Shown: one piece after another, positions 25,128-34,760 of the stretch
Position numbering within the stretch: position 1 is the stretch's first letter
Layout of the letters: each line of letters starts with the position of its first letter
DNA from: Actinokineospora terrae
GTDB taxonomy: Bacteria > Actinomycetota > Actinomycetes > Mycobacteriales > Pseudonocardiaceae
Assembly: GCF_900111175.1 (NCBI RefSeq)
Contig: NZ_FOGI01000005.1
Coordinates: 186,001 to 250,000 of the forward strand
Length of the DNA stretch: 64,000 bases
Direction of reading: 5' to 3'
Made by a program: the position numbers and the translations under genes
Notes under the pieces: generated by a model
Database searches by the model: none
What the model was told of the DNA's origin: nothing
Seen by the model: the letters and a program-made list of their open reading frames with translations, nothing else

Positions 25128-26167
25128 CGATCATCCTGGGCATCGAGAGCTCCTGCGACGAGACCGGCGTCGGCATCGTCCGGCTCGGCGCGGACGGCTC
25201 GGTCGAGCTGCTGGCCGACGAGGTCGCCTCCAGCGTCGAGCAGCACGCGCGCTTCGGCGGGGTGGTGCCGGAGGTGGCCAGCCGGGCGCACCTGGAGGCG
25301 ATGGTCCCCACCATGCGCCGGGCGTTCGACGTCGCCGGGCTCCGGCTGTCCGATGTGGACGCCATCGCGGTGACCTGCGGGCCGGGTCTGGCCGGGGCGC
25401 TGCTGGTGGGGGTGTCGGCGGCCAAGGCGTACGCGCTGTCGCTGGGGGTGCCGCTGTACGGGGTCAACCACCTGGCCGGGCACGTCGCGGCGGACACCCT
25501 GGAGCACGGCGCGCTGCCGTCGCCGTCGCTGGCCTTGCTGGTCTCCGGCGGCCACAGCCAACTGCTGCGCGTGGACGACGTCGCGAGCCGGATCACCGAG
25601 ATCGGCTCCACCATCGACGACGCCGCGGGCGAGGCCTACGACAAGGTCGCCCGCGTCCTCGACCTCCCGTACCCCGGCGGCCCCCCGATCGACAAGGCCG
25701 CCCAGCGCGGCAACCCCCGCGCCATCGCCTTCCCCCGAGGCCTCACCGGCCCCCGCGACGCCCGCCACGACTTCTCGTTCTCCGGCCTCAAGACCTCGGT
25801 CGCCCGCTGGGTCGAAGCCCAGGAGCGCGCGGGCGCGGCCATCCCGGTGGACGACGTCGCCGCCTCCTTCCAGGAAGCCGTGGCCGACGTCCTCACCGCC
25901 AAAGCCGTCCGCGCCGCCACCGACCTGGACATCACCACCCTGATCATCTCCGGCGGCGTGGCAGCCAACTCCCGCCTCAAGCAGCTGGCCGCCGAACGCT
26001 GCGCCGCCGCCGGAATCACCCTCCGCGTCCCCCGCCCCCGCCTCTGCACCGACAACGGCGCCATGATCGCCGCCCTAGGCGCCCACCTAGTAGCCACCGG
26101 CGTCACACCGTCGTCCTTGGACCTCACCACGGACCCAGCCCTACCGGTCTCCGTGATCTCGGTCTAA
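25124..26167 (+). CDS. tsaD: tRNA N6-adenosine threonylcarbamoyltransferase
   Basis: 347 residues, typical length. [11 protein letters not shown] start, HxxxH metal ligands at His116 and His120 ([10 protein letters not shown]), SGGHSQLL phosphate loop and [10 protein letters not shown] near the end. It catalyses the final t6A37 transfer with TsaB and TsaE. The gene is coupled to rimI. The last 500 bases become strongly C-skewed, continuing into the repeat-bearing spacer. Confidence 0.96.
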   Translation: MTIILGIESSCDETGVGIVRLGADGSVELLADEVASSVEQHARFGGVVPEVASRAHLEAMVPTMRRAFDVAGLRLSDVDAIAVTCGPGLAGALLVGVSAAKAYALSLGVPLYGVNHLAGHVAADTLEHGALPSPSLALLVSGGHSQLLRVDDVASRITEIGSTIDDAAGEAYDKVARVLDLPYPGGPPIDKAAQRGNPRAIAFPRGLTGPRDARHDFSFSGLKTSVARWVEAQERAGAAIPVDDVAASFQEAVADVLTAKAVRAATDLDITTLIISGGVAANSRLKQLAAERCAAAGITLRVPRPRLCTDNGAMIAALGAHLVATGVTPSSLDLTTDPALPVSVISV

Positions 26168-26369
26168 CCCACACCCCGTCCAATCCAGACAGACCCACCT
26201 CGGCTCCCGCACCACGCAAACCAGGCCCTCGACCTCGCTTACCCCCGCGAGCCCTCTCACACTCCGCGCGCCTCTAGCCCCCACCAAACCCTCCGCGCCG
26301 CGCGAATCCCTTACCCCCTGCCGAACCCTCACACCCCGCGAGCCCTCTAACCCCACCTCGCCCCGCCCC

Positions 26370-26477
26370 GCTGCTTCGCGCGCGTCCGCGAGGACCTCCG
26401 CCCAGCCGATTTGCGTGCGCCCGCGAGGACCCCCGCCCCAGCTGCTTCGCGCGTGCGCCCGCGGGGACCCCTGCCCA
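26370..26477. repeat. Three tandem ~36-bp repeats in the tsaD-phoD spacer
   Basis: Units at 26370-26404, 26405-26440 and 26441-26477 share a core of the type GCTGCTTCGCGCG followed by CCGCGAGGACC and CGCCCA. Upstream (about 26225-26352) looser repeats of CCCGCGAGCCCTCT occur three times. The 601-base spacer (26168-26768) holds no convincing gene. The repeats differ in sequence from the 1.9-kb and 42-kb arrays. Confidence 0.65.
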
Positions 26478-26491
26478 GCCCCCACCCACTC

Positions 26492-26529
26492 CGGGGGGCG
26501 TCCCAGTGCCAGTCTATCGGCGCCCCCCG
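26492..26529. terminator. Inverted repeat after the tandem repeats, possible terminator
   Basis: CGGGGGGCG (26492-26500) and CGCCCCCCG (26521-26529) form a 9-bp GC-only stem with a 20-base loop. It could stop + strand transcription from tsaD, though it is 325 bases past the stop codon and has no T run. Confidence 0.4.
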
Positions 26530-26730
26530 ACAGTCGATCTTGAAAAGCGCCGCTGAAGATCCACATGTGGATAACTTCTGTCCCTGAACCGGGTGAACAT
26601 CCAGGCCGCCCAACGGATACATCGCCAGCTCAAGGCCGCCATCCCGCCGCAGCGAACCCGCCACGCACCCAAACCGCTCCGCCGGCGATCAACAAACCGC
26701 AGCGAACCAGGCCAAATGTCCACAAAGGAC

Positions 26731-26760
26731 CGGGGTGGCCCCGGCAAGGGGGCCACCCCG
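26731..26760 (-). terminator. Hairpin terminator of phoD
   Basis: Perfect 12-bp arms 26731-26742 and 26749-26760 with a 6-base loop lie 8 bases past the phoD stop. On the minus strand it is followed by GTCCTTTGTGG. Confidence 0.75.
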
Positions 26761-26768
26761 AAAGAACC

Positions 26769-28298
26769 TCAAGCCTGGTGCAAAGTGCGCCCCCGGTCCT
26801 CAACCACAAAGCTCGCCGCCGTGGTAGCAGCACCGCCTGCGGTCCGCACGTAAGGCAGCACCCGGAAGTCAGCCCGGAGTTCCCGTGCCGTGAACCGAGT
26901 CCGCACGTACCCCCGCCGGTTCTTGTAGAACTTCAGGTGCGGGTTCTCCGCAAGAACACCGGCGTTCGTGTCATCGCCCCCATCCCCGGTCGAGGTGATG
27001 GAAGTAGTCACCAGCTCCACCGCAACGTTGCGGGAGTCGGCCCGGTCGAAGCTCTCCTTCACGTCTCCGGCCCAGTGCCGGTGCACATCGCCCGTCAACA
27101 CGACACCGTTGCGCGCGGTGCCCAGACCGGCGGCAACCTTGTCGCGGCTGGCCTTGTAGCCGTCCCAGGCGTCCATGCTGAAGCCCTGCTTCTCGCCCGC
27201 CGTGAGGTCGCGCTGGGCGAAGAAGACCTGCTGGCCCAGCACGTCCCAGCGGGCCCGGGAGCCGCGCAGGCCGTCGAGGAGCCACTTCTCCTGCTCCACA
27301 CCCGTGATGGTGCGGGCGGTGTCCAGGCGGTCGGCGCAGTCGACCTTGGTGCCGTCGCCGCAGGCCTGGTCGGAGCGGTACTGGCGGGTGTCGAGCATGT
27401 GGAAGTTGGCCAGCGCGCCCCAGCGGACCCGGCGGAACAGCTGCATGTCCTGGCCGCGCGGGCGGGCGGTGCGGCGCAGCGGCATGTTCTCGTAGTACGC
27501 CTGGAAAGCGGCGGCGCGGCGGGCCGGGAAGTCCGGGTCCGGGGCCTCGGGGACCTCGTCGGCCCAGTTGTTCTCCACCTCGTGGTCGTCGAACACGACC
27601 AGCCACGGTGCGACCTGGTGGGCCAGTTGCAGGTCGGGGTCGGACTTGTACTGCGCGTGCCGCAGCCGGTAGTCGGCCAGGGTGCGCGTCTCCGGGCCCG
27701 CGACCGCGCGGACGTCGGCCGGTTTGGCCGCGTACTCGTACTGGTAGTCGCCCAGGTGCAGCACGAGGTCGGGCTGGTCCTCGGCGAGGCGGCGGTACGC
27801 GGTGAAGAAGCCCTCGCCGTAGTGCGAGCAGGACGCGAAGCACATGGTCAGCGCGCCGGACAGCGAGTGCGGGGCTGGGGCGGTGCGGGTGCGGCCGACC
27901 TCGGACACGTGGTCCTGCACCCGGAAGCGGTAGAAGTACTCGGCGCCGGGGCGCAGGCCCGCCAGTTCGACGTGGACGCTGTGCGCGGTCTCGGGCCGGG
28001 CCCACTCGACGCCGGTGCGCACGACGTGCCGGAAGCGCTCGTCGGTCGCGACCTGCCAGAGCACCGGGAACGTCCGGCCCGGCATGGCGCCGAGGCCGTC
28101 GAGCGCGAGCGGGTCCTGGGCGAGGCGGGTCCACAGGACGACGCCGTCCGCGGACGGGTCACCGGAGGCGACGCCGAGGGTGAACGGGTCGGTGAGGCCG
28201 CGGTTCGGGGTGGCCAGCGCGGGCGCGCCGGTGCCGACAGCGGCGATGCCGACCGCCGCGGCGCCGCCGAGCAGCACGGACCTGCGGGTGGTGTTCAT
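26769..28298 (-). CDS. phoD: Alkaline phosphatase PhoD, Tat-exported
   Basis: 509 residues from ATG 28298, with GGAGGT about 8 bases upstream. A Tat signal TTRRSVLLGG and hydrophobic segment end with PALA at about 29. The PhoD domain shows HLGDYQYEY, VVFDDHEVENNW and GVVLTGDVHRHW, the metal-binding phosphodiesterase/alkaline phosphatase motifs. It should release phosphate from organic esters outside the cell using Ca/Fe. A PHO box could not be identified by eye. It is divergent from the patatin gene and lies in a segment inserted relative to the mycobacterial order. Confidence 0.95.
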   Translation of the reverse strand: MNTTRRSVLLGGAAAVGIAAVGTGAPALATPNRGLTDPFTLGVASGDPSADGVVLWTRLAQDPLALDGLGAMPGRTFPVLWQVATDERFRHVVRTGVEWARPETAHSVHVELAGLRPGAEYFYRFRVQDHVSEVGRTRTAPAPHSLSGALTMCFASCSHYGEGFFTAYRRLAEDQPDLVLHLGDYQYEYAAKPADVRAVAGPETRTLADYRLRHAQYKSDPDLQLAHQVAPWLVVFDDHEVENNWADEVPEAPDPDFPARRAAAFQAYYENMPLRRTARPRGQDMQLFRRVRWGALANFHMLDTRQYRSDQACGDGTKVDCADRLDTARTITGVEQEKWLLDGLRGSRARWDVLGQQVFFAQRDLTAGEKQGFSMDAWDGYKASRDKVAAGLGTARNGVVLTGDVHRHWAGDVKESFDRADSRNVAVELVTTSITSTGDGGDDTNAGVLAENPHLKFYKNRRGYVRTRFTARELRADFRVLPYVRTAGGAATTAASFVVEDRGRTLHQA

Positions 28299-28430
28299 GG
28301 TGGTGGGGACCTCCCGGTTCGGGGTATGCCGGTGAGCCACCCTGCTCCGCGTCGGTTTCCCGCGACCCACTTCCGGATGAGACCTGGGTGATGACCCGGC
28401 GTACCCCGGCTGACATGCCGCCGACTGGGC

Positions 28431-28436
28431 TAACGT
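28431..28436 (+). promoter_or_regulatory. -10 box of the patatin gene, leaderless type
   Basis: TAACGT is 7 bases before the GTG at 28444; CTGACA at 28410-28415 is a possible -35 with a short 15-base spacer. No ribosome site. Confidence 0.5.
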
Positions 28437-28443
28437 CGTCCGC

Positions 28444-29334
28444 GTGCACCCCGTGATCTCGCTGCTGCGCTCCCGCATGGCCTCCGGCAGCCGCGCCGAC
28501 GGCCGCAAACTCGCCCTCGCCGTCGAGGGCGGTGGCAGCCGGGGCGCCTACTCCGGCGGGATGGTCGCGGGCCTCGACGACCTGGGGTTCGCCAACTGCT
28601 TCGACGCGGTCTACGGCGCGTCGGCCGGTGCGCTCAACGGCGCGTGGCTGCTCGGCGGGCAGGCGCAGATCGGCACCATCGGCTGGTCCGACCCGGCGAT
28701 CATGCGCCGCGTCACCAACCCGTGGCGGCTGCGGCGGGTCGTCGACACCGAGCACCTGGTGCAGGTCGTCTACGAGGCGGTCCCGATGGACTTCGCGGCG
28801 ATCCTGGCCAACCCCACCACGTTCCACCCGCTGGCCACCGACACCGCGACCGGTGAGGCCGTCGACCTGCACCCGCACCTGACCGACCAGCGCTCGCTCC
28901 AGTTGGCGTTACGCGCGTCGACGGGCCTACCGGTGCTGTCCGGCCGCCCGGTCACCCTGGCAGGCCGCCGCTGGATCGACGCGGGTCTCGCCGAGGCGAT
29001 CCCGTTCCGCACCGCGATCGCGGACGGCGCGACCGACGTCCTGGTCCTGCGCACCCGCCCCGATGGCTGGTCCGCGACCCCGCCGTCCCGCGTCGAGACC
29101 GCCGTCGTCTCCCGCTACCTCCGCCGCGTGGCCCCCGGGGCCGTCTCCGGTTGGCACACCCGCCACAGCCGCCAACTCACCGACGACACCGAGCTGTCGA
29201 CCCACCCGTCGATCCTGCAGATCCGACCACCCGCCACCGCCCCCGAGGTCCCCCGCCTGACCCGCGACACCCTTCTCCTCCGCCGCGCGGTCCGCCTCGG
29301 CCGCGAAGCAGCACTGACAGCGCTGAGCGCTTAG
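28444..29334 (+). CDS. Patatin-like phospholipase
   Basis: 296 residues. Oxyanion motif EGGGSRG (about 28-34), nucleophile elbow GASAG with Ser60 and the dyad Asp179 in DAGLAEAIPF are all present, so it should be an active acyl hydrolase. No signal peptide, so cytosolic or membrane-peripheral. The GTG start has no ribosome site but a TANNNT box 7 bases before. The 3' end becomes C-skewed. It ends 12 bases before the convergent GNAT gene. Confidence 0.9.
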   Translation: MHPVISLLRSRMASGSRADGRKLALAVEGGGSRGAYSGGMVAGLDDLGFANCFDAVYGASAGALNGAWLLGGQAQIGTIGWSDPAIMRRVTNPWRLRRVVDTEHLVQVVYEAVPMDFAAILANPTTFHPLATDTATGEAVDLHPHLTDQRSLQLALRASTGLPVLSGRPVTLAGRRWIDAGLAEAIPFRTAIADGATDVLVLRTRPDGWSATPPSRVETAVVSRYLRRVAPGAVSGWHTRHSRQLTDDTELSTHPSILQIRPPATAPEVPRLTRDTLLLRRAVRLGREAALTALSA

Positions 29335-29346
29335 AGAAATCGGCGC

Positions 29347-29838
29347 CTAGAGGTCGCGACGCATGCAGACGCGGGTGGTTGGGTCTAGGCCGAGGGTGGC
29401 CTCGTGGTCGACGACAGCTTGAAGGGCTGGAGTTGGCTCTACCGTGCGGAAACCGATTCGTTCGTAGTAGGGCGCGTTCCAGGGCACGTCGCGGAAAGTG
29501 GTTAGTGTCAACGCTTCGAGGTTGTGTTGGCGGGCCCAGGATTCAAGGTGGTCCACCAACGCCCGTCCCAGACCGCGTCCCCGCACCACCGGATCCACGC
29601 TGACCTGGGCGATGTGCGCGCACCCGCCCACGATCTCGGCCAGCAGGTATCCGACAACCTGCCCCCGGTACTCCCCGACCCAGGCCCGCCCGGCGTCGGC
29701 GAACCCCGCCAACTCCACCACCGTCGGCGGCTCGTCCTGGGCGATCTCCGGCATCTCGACCTCGCGGAACGCCGCACCTGCCAGCACCTCGATCTCCCGG
29801 AGCCGCTCGAAGTCCGCCGAGGTCGCCTGTCTGATCAC
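29347..29838 (-). CDS. GNAT family N-acetyltransferase
   Basis: 163 residues, single GNAT fold. The acetyl-CoA loop VRGRGLGRALVDHL (about 85-98) and the C-terminal APYYERIGFRTVE motif are visible. GTG start. The substrate is unknown. The gene is convergent with the patatin gene and divergent from groES. Confidence 0.85.
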   Translation of the reverse strand: MIRQATSADFERLREIEVLAGAAFREVEMPEIAQDEPPTVVELAGFADAGRAWVGEYRGQVVGYLLAEIVGGCAHIAQVSVDPVVRGRGLGRALVDHLESWARQHNLEALTLTTFRDVPWNAPYYERIGFRTVEPTPALQAVVDHEATLGLDPTTRVCMRRDL

Positions 29839-29900
29839 CCCTGAGCCTTATCACGATCCGGGCTGGTCAGGCCACGTTCCCATGTCACACGTGGGGGTCG

Positions 29901-29930
29901 TTGCAGGCTTAGCAGTCGCATGGGTAGAGT
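29901..29930 (+). promoter_or_regulatory. groES promoter
   Basis: TTGCAG (29901-29906) and TAGAGT (29925-29930) with an 18-base spacer. The -10 overlaps the right half of the CIRCE element, so HrcA bound there would exclude polymerase. Confidence 0.55.
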
Positions 29931-29935
29931 GCTAG
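29909..29935. promoter_or_regulatory. CIRCE operator (HrcA site)
   Basis: TTAGCAGTC-N9-GAGTGCTAG matches the CIRCE consensus TTAGCACTC-N9-GAGTGCTAA except for two positions. It sits about 130 bases before groES, so the groESL transcript should be heat-induced through HrcA. Confidence 0.88.
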
Positions 29936-30062
29936 ATGCACGGCGCCAGTACCGCCCCGGCACCCGCGACGGCGGGGTGGCAGGAGCCGTGGGCGCGGCA
30001 CCCAGGGGGAGTCGCGCTCTTGTACCTGCCAACGCTTTCGACGACCCGTGGAGGTCACAGCG

Positions 30063-30356
30063 GTGAGCGTGAACATCAAGCCGCTCGAGGACAAGATCGT
30101 CGTCCAGGCGAGCGAGGCCGAGGCGACTACCGCCTCGGGCCTGGTCATCCCGGACACCGCCAAGGAGAAGCCCCAGGAGGGCAAGGTCCTGGCTGTCGGC
30201 CCGGGCCGCATCGACGACAAGGGCAACCGCGTCCCGGTGGACGTGGCTGTCGGCGACGTCGTCATCTACTCCAAGTACGGCGGCACCGAGGTCAAGTACA
30301 ACGGCGAGGAGTACCTGATCCTCTCCGCCCGCGACGTGCTGGCTGTCATCAACTGA
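30063..30356 (+). CDS. groES: Co-chaperonin GroES
   Basis: 97 residues from GTG, with GGAGGT 7 bases upstream. [17 protein letters not shown] start, the mobile loop [19 protein letters not shown] and the [19 protein letters not shown] end are standard. It caps GroEL during folding. groEL follows after 89 bases in the same CIRCE-controlled transcript. Confidence 0.98.
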   Translation: MSVNIKPLEDKIVVQASEAEATTASGLVIPDTAKEKPQEGKVLAVGPGRIDDKGNRVPVDVAVGDVVIYSKYGGTEVKYNGEEYLILSARDVLAVIN

Positions 30357-30442
30357 CACCCCGGCTGACCAGCGCCCCGGCGGCCCCGTTCGGGGTTACC
30401 GGGGCGTTCGGCGTCTCCAGCGCCGCCATCAACGAGAGGTAG

Positions 30443-32068
<1,626 letters not shown>

Positions 32069-32088
32069 TCCGCGGGGGTGTGAAACGC

Positions 32089-32122
32089 GAAGGACCCGGT
32101 CGGCTTGTCGACCGGGTCCTTC
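32089..32122. terminator. Bidirectional terminator between groEL1 and whiB
   Basis: Perfect 14-bp arms 32089-32102 and 32109-32122 with a 6-base loop, followed on the + strand by GGCTTTCC. It lies 20 bases after groEL1 and 12 bases past the end of the convergent whiB gene. Confidence 0.85.
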
Positions 32123-32134
32123 GGCTTTCCCGCG

Positions 32135-32434
32135 CTACTTGGCCACGGCCAGCGTGCGCTTCTCCGTCTTGATGATCGCCTCGCGCTCGGACTCCGAGAG
32201 CCCGCCCCAGATCCCGTACGGCTCGTGCACCGCGAGCGCGTGGCTGCGGCACAGCGACAGCACCGGGCACGCCTGGCAGATGGCCTTCGCCTTGGCCTCC
32301 CGCCGGGCCCGCGCCGGACCGCGCTCGCCGTCGGGGTGGAAGAAGAACGCGCTGTCCATGCCCCGGCAGGAACCGTCGAGCTGCCAATCCCACACGTCGG
32401 CGTTCGGACCGGGGAGCCTGCGCGTGTCCGCCAT
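32135..32434 (-). CDS. whiB3: WhiB-family iron-sulfur regulator, WhiB3/WhiD type
   Basis: 99 residues. Four cluster cysteines Cys23, Cys53, Cys56 and Cys62 (C...CxxCxxxxxC), the GIWGG turn (74-78) and a basic C-terminal segment. WhiB proteins carry a 4Fe-4S cluster and bind the primary sigma factor. Gene order (groEL1, whiB, then bldM, sigma factor, guaB) matches Streptomyces whiD and M. tuberculosis whiB3, so orthology is likely. AGGAGG precedes ATG. Confidence 0.93.
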   Translation of the reverse strand: MADTRRLPGPNADVWDWQLDGSCRGMDSAFFFHPDGERGPARARREAKAKAICQACPVLSLCRSHALAVHEPYGIWGGLSESEREAIIKTEKRTLAVAK

Positions 32435-32496
32435 GGTGGCCGCCTCCTGACGAGTGGACTTGCGGAGTCACTACTCCATTTGGTGCAGCGGCTTAG

Positions 32497-32526
32497 ACGT
32501 TAGAAGCGCGTTGTCGGTTTGTTCAA
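32497..32526 (-). promoter_or_regulatory. Promoter of whiB3/whiD
   Basis: On the minus strand TTGAAC (32521-32526) and TAACGT (32497-32502) have an 18-base spacer. This gives a leader of about 55 bases to the whiB ATG. The remainder of the 451-base spacer up to 32885 shows no certain promoter for the next + strand gene and no convincing gene. Confidence 0.55.
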
Positions 32527-32885
32527 GGGTGATCGACTCATCGGATACGCGATTCAGCCGATCGGATTCACCCAGTCGACGCAGCGTGGTCAACTCGTCC
32601 GGTTGCCGGACCTCCCGTGTCACCCGACGATGGGCCGGTGGTGGCCGACTTCTCCGCTGACGACGCCCGCTGTTCCACCGAGCGTGGTCGGTTGCCGCCC
32701 GCGAGCCGCCCGCTTGGTGACAGCGGTGTAACGACGACGCCGCTCGCGAGCGAGAAGGATCCCCTCGAACCGCGCCGCCCCGACGGCCGCCCGCGCCGAT
32801 CCGCCCGCGGCGGCGCTGGTCCGGACGGCCGCACCGCGCCGCGCCGTCTCGCCGCGGGCCGGACGGGTGCAGCAGGATCAGCCGG

Positions 32886-33791
32886 GTGAGTGACCACGAT
32901 CGTGAGCCCGCCTGGGCGGCCGCCTTCGGTTCGGAACCGGGCGAACACCCACCGAGAGTGGGTGTTTCCGGTCGCGCCGGGTGGTTGGCAGCAGTCACTC
33001 TCGGTGGTCAGGGCCGCTACGCCGCGGCCGCCGCGCTGCTCTGGCCGGTGATCTCCGGGACCGACCCGGTCCTGGCCGCGCTGGCCGCCACGACCCTCGC
33101 CGCGCACCGCAGGCAGCTCGGTGGCCACGCCGCCGCCAGGGAGCTCGACGCGCTCGGTTTGCGTCGCCTCACCGAGGCGGGGTCGATCACCGGGAAACGA
33201 TCACCACAAGATCAGCGGGAAGCCGCGGCGGCGGACGGCACCGACGCGGCGGCCGCCCGTTCCGACGCCCTGCTCGGCCTCGCCGCCGACGCGATCGGGC
33301 TCGGCAGGCTCGGCGAGGCGCGGGCGCTGCTCGGAATCGAGTCCGCCTCGGGCGATGGCGGGTGGCGGGCCGCGATCAAACGCGGCTGGGTGGCCGCGGA
33401 GGTCGAGTTGGCCGCGGGGCACCCGGCCGCCGCCGAGGCCCCCGCACGGGTCGCCTGGGCCGCCGCGCGGAGATCACCCGCGGTCCGCCTGCGGGCCAAG
33501 TCGGACCTCGTGCTCGGGGTGGTCCTGGCCGGGGTCGGTGATCGCGGGGAGGCGGTGCGGGCGATCACCGGCTGCCTGGAGGTGTCGATCACCCACGGGT
33601 TGGTCCCGCTGCGTTGGCCCAGCCGCATCGTGCTCGCCGACCTGGAACCCGAACGGGCTTCGCGACACCGATCGGCGGCGGGCATCGACCTTGACTGTGT
33701 GTTACGACACGCCGACCCGGTCGGCCGCGCGTTGGCCGCGGCCTCGCCATGGGTCCCGACCTCGGGTTTTGACCTTGGTCCGAACAGGTGA
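32886..33791 (+). CDS. TPR-like conserved hypothetical protein (Rv3415c position)
   Basis: 301 residues, Ala/Arg/Leu-rich, built of helix pairs resembling degenerate tetratricopeptide units (e.g. LGLAADAIGLGRLGEARALLGIE; AEVELAAGHPAAAEAPARVAWAAA). No signal peptide or membrane segment. GTG start. It lies between whiB3/whiD and the bldM-sigD genes, the place of Rv3415c in M. tuberculosis (memory). A role in the same developmental or stress circuit is only suggested by position. Confidence 0.72.
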   Translation: MSDHDREPAWAAAFGSEPGEHPPRVGVSGRAGWLAAVTLGGQGRYAAAAALLWPVISGTDPVLAALAATTLAAHRRQLGGHAAARELDALGLRRLTEAGSITGKRSPQDQREAAAADGTDAAAARSDALLGLAADAIGLGRLGEARALLGIESASGDGGWRAAIKRGWVAAEVELAAGHPAAAEAPARVAWAAARRSPAVRLRAKSDLVLGVVLAGVGDRGEAVRAITGCLEVSITHGLVPLRWPSRIVLADLEPERASRHRSAAGIDLDCVLRHADPVGRALAAASPWVPTSGFDLGPNR

Positions 33792-33821
33792 CATCGGCAG
33801 TCCGGTCTTCCGGTGGATTGG

Positions 33822-33850
33822 TTGACAGATTTACCACCGAATCGTGTCAA
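33822..33850. promoter_or_regulatory. TTGACA-N17-TGTCAA inverted repeat before bldM
   Basis: Arms at 33822-33827 and 33845-33850. The left arm is a perfect -35 hexamer, but no TANNNT sits at the matching distance, so it may be an operator rather than a promoter. It is 63 bases before bldM. Confidence 0.35.
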
Positions 33851-33913
33851 GGTTCGGGCGCCGGCGTCCGATAGGGGTTATGGAACGTCACTCGGCTGCA
33901 GGAAGGAGTCCCC

Positions 33914-34510
33914 GTGACGACGGTCTTGATCTGCGACGACCGCCGCAGCGTTCGGGAGGGCTTGACCCGTGTCATGTCTGCTGTGCCAGGGGTCAGTCGC
34001 ATCGACTGCGTAGCGCACGGTGACGAGCTGCTCGCCCGCTTCTCCCGGCAGCCCGTGGACGTCGTCCTCGTCGGCACCCAGCGCGCGGTGCCCACCGGCG
34101 TGGAGGCCACGCGGCGGTTGGTCTCGGCCAACCCCCAGGCGAACGTCATCGTGTTCGGCGCGCCGGATGACGCGGGCAGCATCGCCGCCGCCATCGCCGG
34201 TGGCGCGCGCGGTTACCTCCGTTGGGACGCCTCGCGCCCCGAACTGGTGGCCGCGCTCGCCCACACGCTGGCGAGCACCTCGGTACCGGCACCGCGCCAG
34301 CCGTCCGACCCGGGCGTGCAGCTCACCGACCGCGAGCTGCAGGTGCTGCGCGGCATGAGCCAGGGCAAGAGCAACGGACAGATCGGCCGCGAGCTGTACC
34401 TGTCCGAAGACACCGTGAAGACCCACGCGCGGCGGCTGTTCCGCAAGCTCGGCGTGCGTGACCGTGCTCAGGCGGTGGCCCATGGGTTCCGGCGCGGCCT
34501 GGTCTCCTAA
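33914..34510 (+). CDS. bldM: BldM-like orphan response regulator with Gly at the phospho-acceptor site
   Basis: 198 residues: receiver domain (1-120) and LuxR/FixJ helix-turn-helix (about 138-198, LTDRELQVLRGMSQGKSN...YLSEDTVKTHARRLFRKLG). The C-terminal half is close to Streptomyces BldM as I recall it. The gene also sits in the same order, whiD-bldM-sigma-guaB. The acidic pocket Asp8-Asp9 is present, but the expected Asp54 is Gly (VVLVGTQ), so classic phosphorylation is impossible. Streptomyces BldM is reported to work without D54 phosphorylation. GTG follows AGGAAGGAG. Confidence 0.87.
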   Translation: MTTVLICDDRRSVREGLTRVMSAVPGVSRIDCVAHGDELLARFSRQPVDVVLVGTQRAVPTGVEATRRLVSANPQANVIVFGAPDDAGSIAAAIAGGARGYLRWDASRPELVAALAHTLASTSVPAPRQPSDPGVQLTDRELQVLRGMSQGKSNGQIGRELYLSEDTVKTHARRLFRKLGVRDRAQAVAHGFRRGLVS

Positions 34511-34525
34511 CCGCACCAGCGTCGG

Positions 34526-34573
34526 CGAACAGCCGTGCGTGCCCGAAGCGCACCGGGCCCGCACGGCTGTTCG
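34526..34573 (+). terminator. Hairpin terminator of bldM
   Basis: 13-bp perfect arms 34526-34538 and 34561-34573, 16 bases past the bldM stop, followed by TGTGTGCTCACT. The 22-base loop can form a small inner stem. Confidence 0.65.
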
Positions 34574-34576
34574 TGT

Positions 34577-34627
34577 GTGCTCACTCAGCCGACCGGTGAG
34601 CACTTGCACAGTCGGCTGCACTTGCAC
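34577..34627. promoter_or_regulatory. Operator-like repeats upstream of sigD
   Basis: Inverted repeat GTGCTCAC (34577-34584) and GTGAGCAC (34596-34603) with an 11-base centre. It overlaps a direct repeat GCACTTGCAC at 34600-34609 and 34618-34627 (18-base period). These lie 130-180 bases before sigD. Likely a regulator-binding region for the sigma factor gene; the regulator is unidentified. Confidence 0.45.
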
Positions 34628-34760
34628 GAGCGGCTACTGTGTCGCGTGCCACCGCACGTCCCGCCGACCCCACCGGCCGCCGCCGCGGCAGTGGGCCCAC
34701 CGGTCAGGGCGGTACGGTGGACCCCGTGTCGGGCAACGGCTGCGATTCGGTGTCCTTCAG

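Noticed and set aside
32617..32889. A 90-residue + strand frame ending in a GTGA overlap with the TPR-like gene
   Set aside because: The overlap is suggestive, but there is no ribosome site, no hydrophobic core and a Pro/Arg/Gly composition typical of non-coding GC-rich sequence.
34577..34627. Assigning these repeats as BldM or BldM-WhiI sites
   Set aside because: The spacing does not clearly match the palindromes I remember for Streptomyces BldM, so the site is reported without a named regulator.
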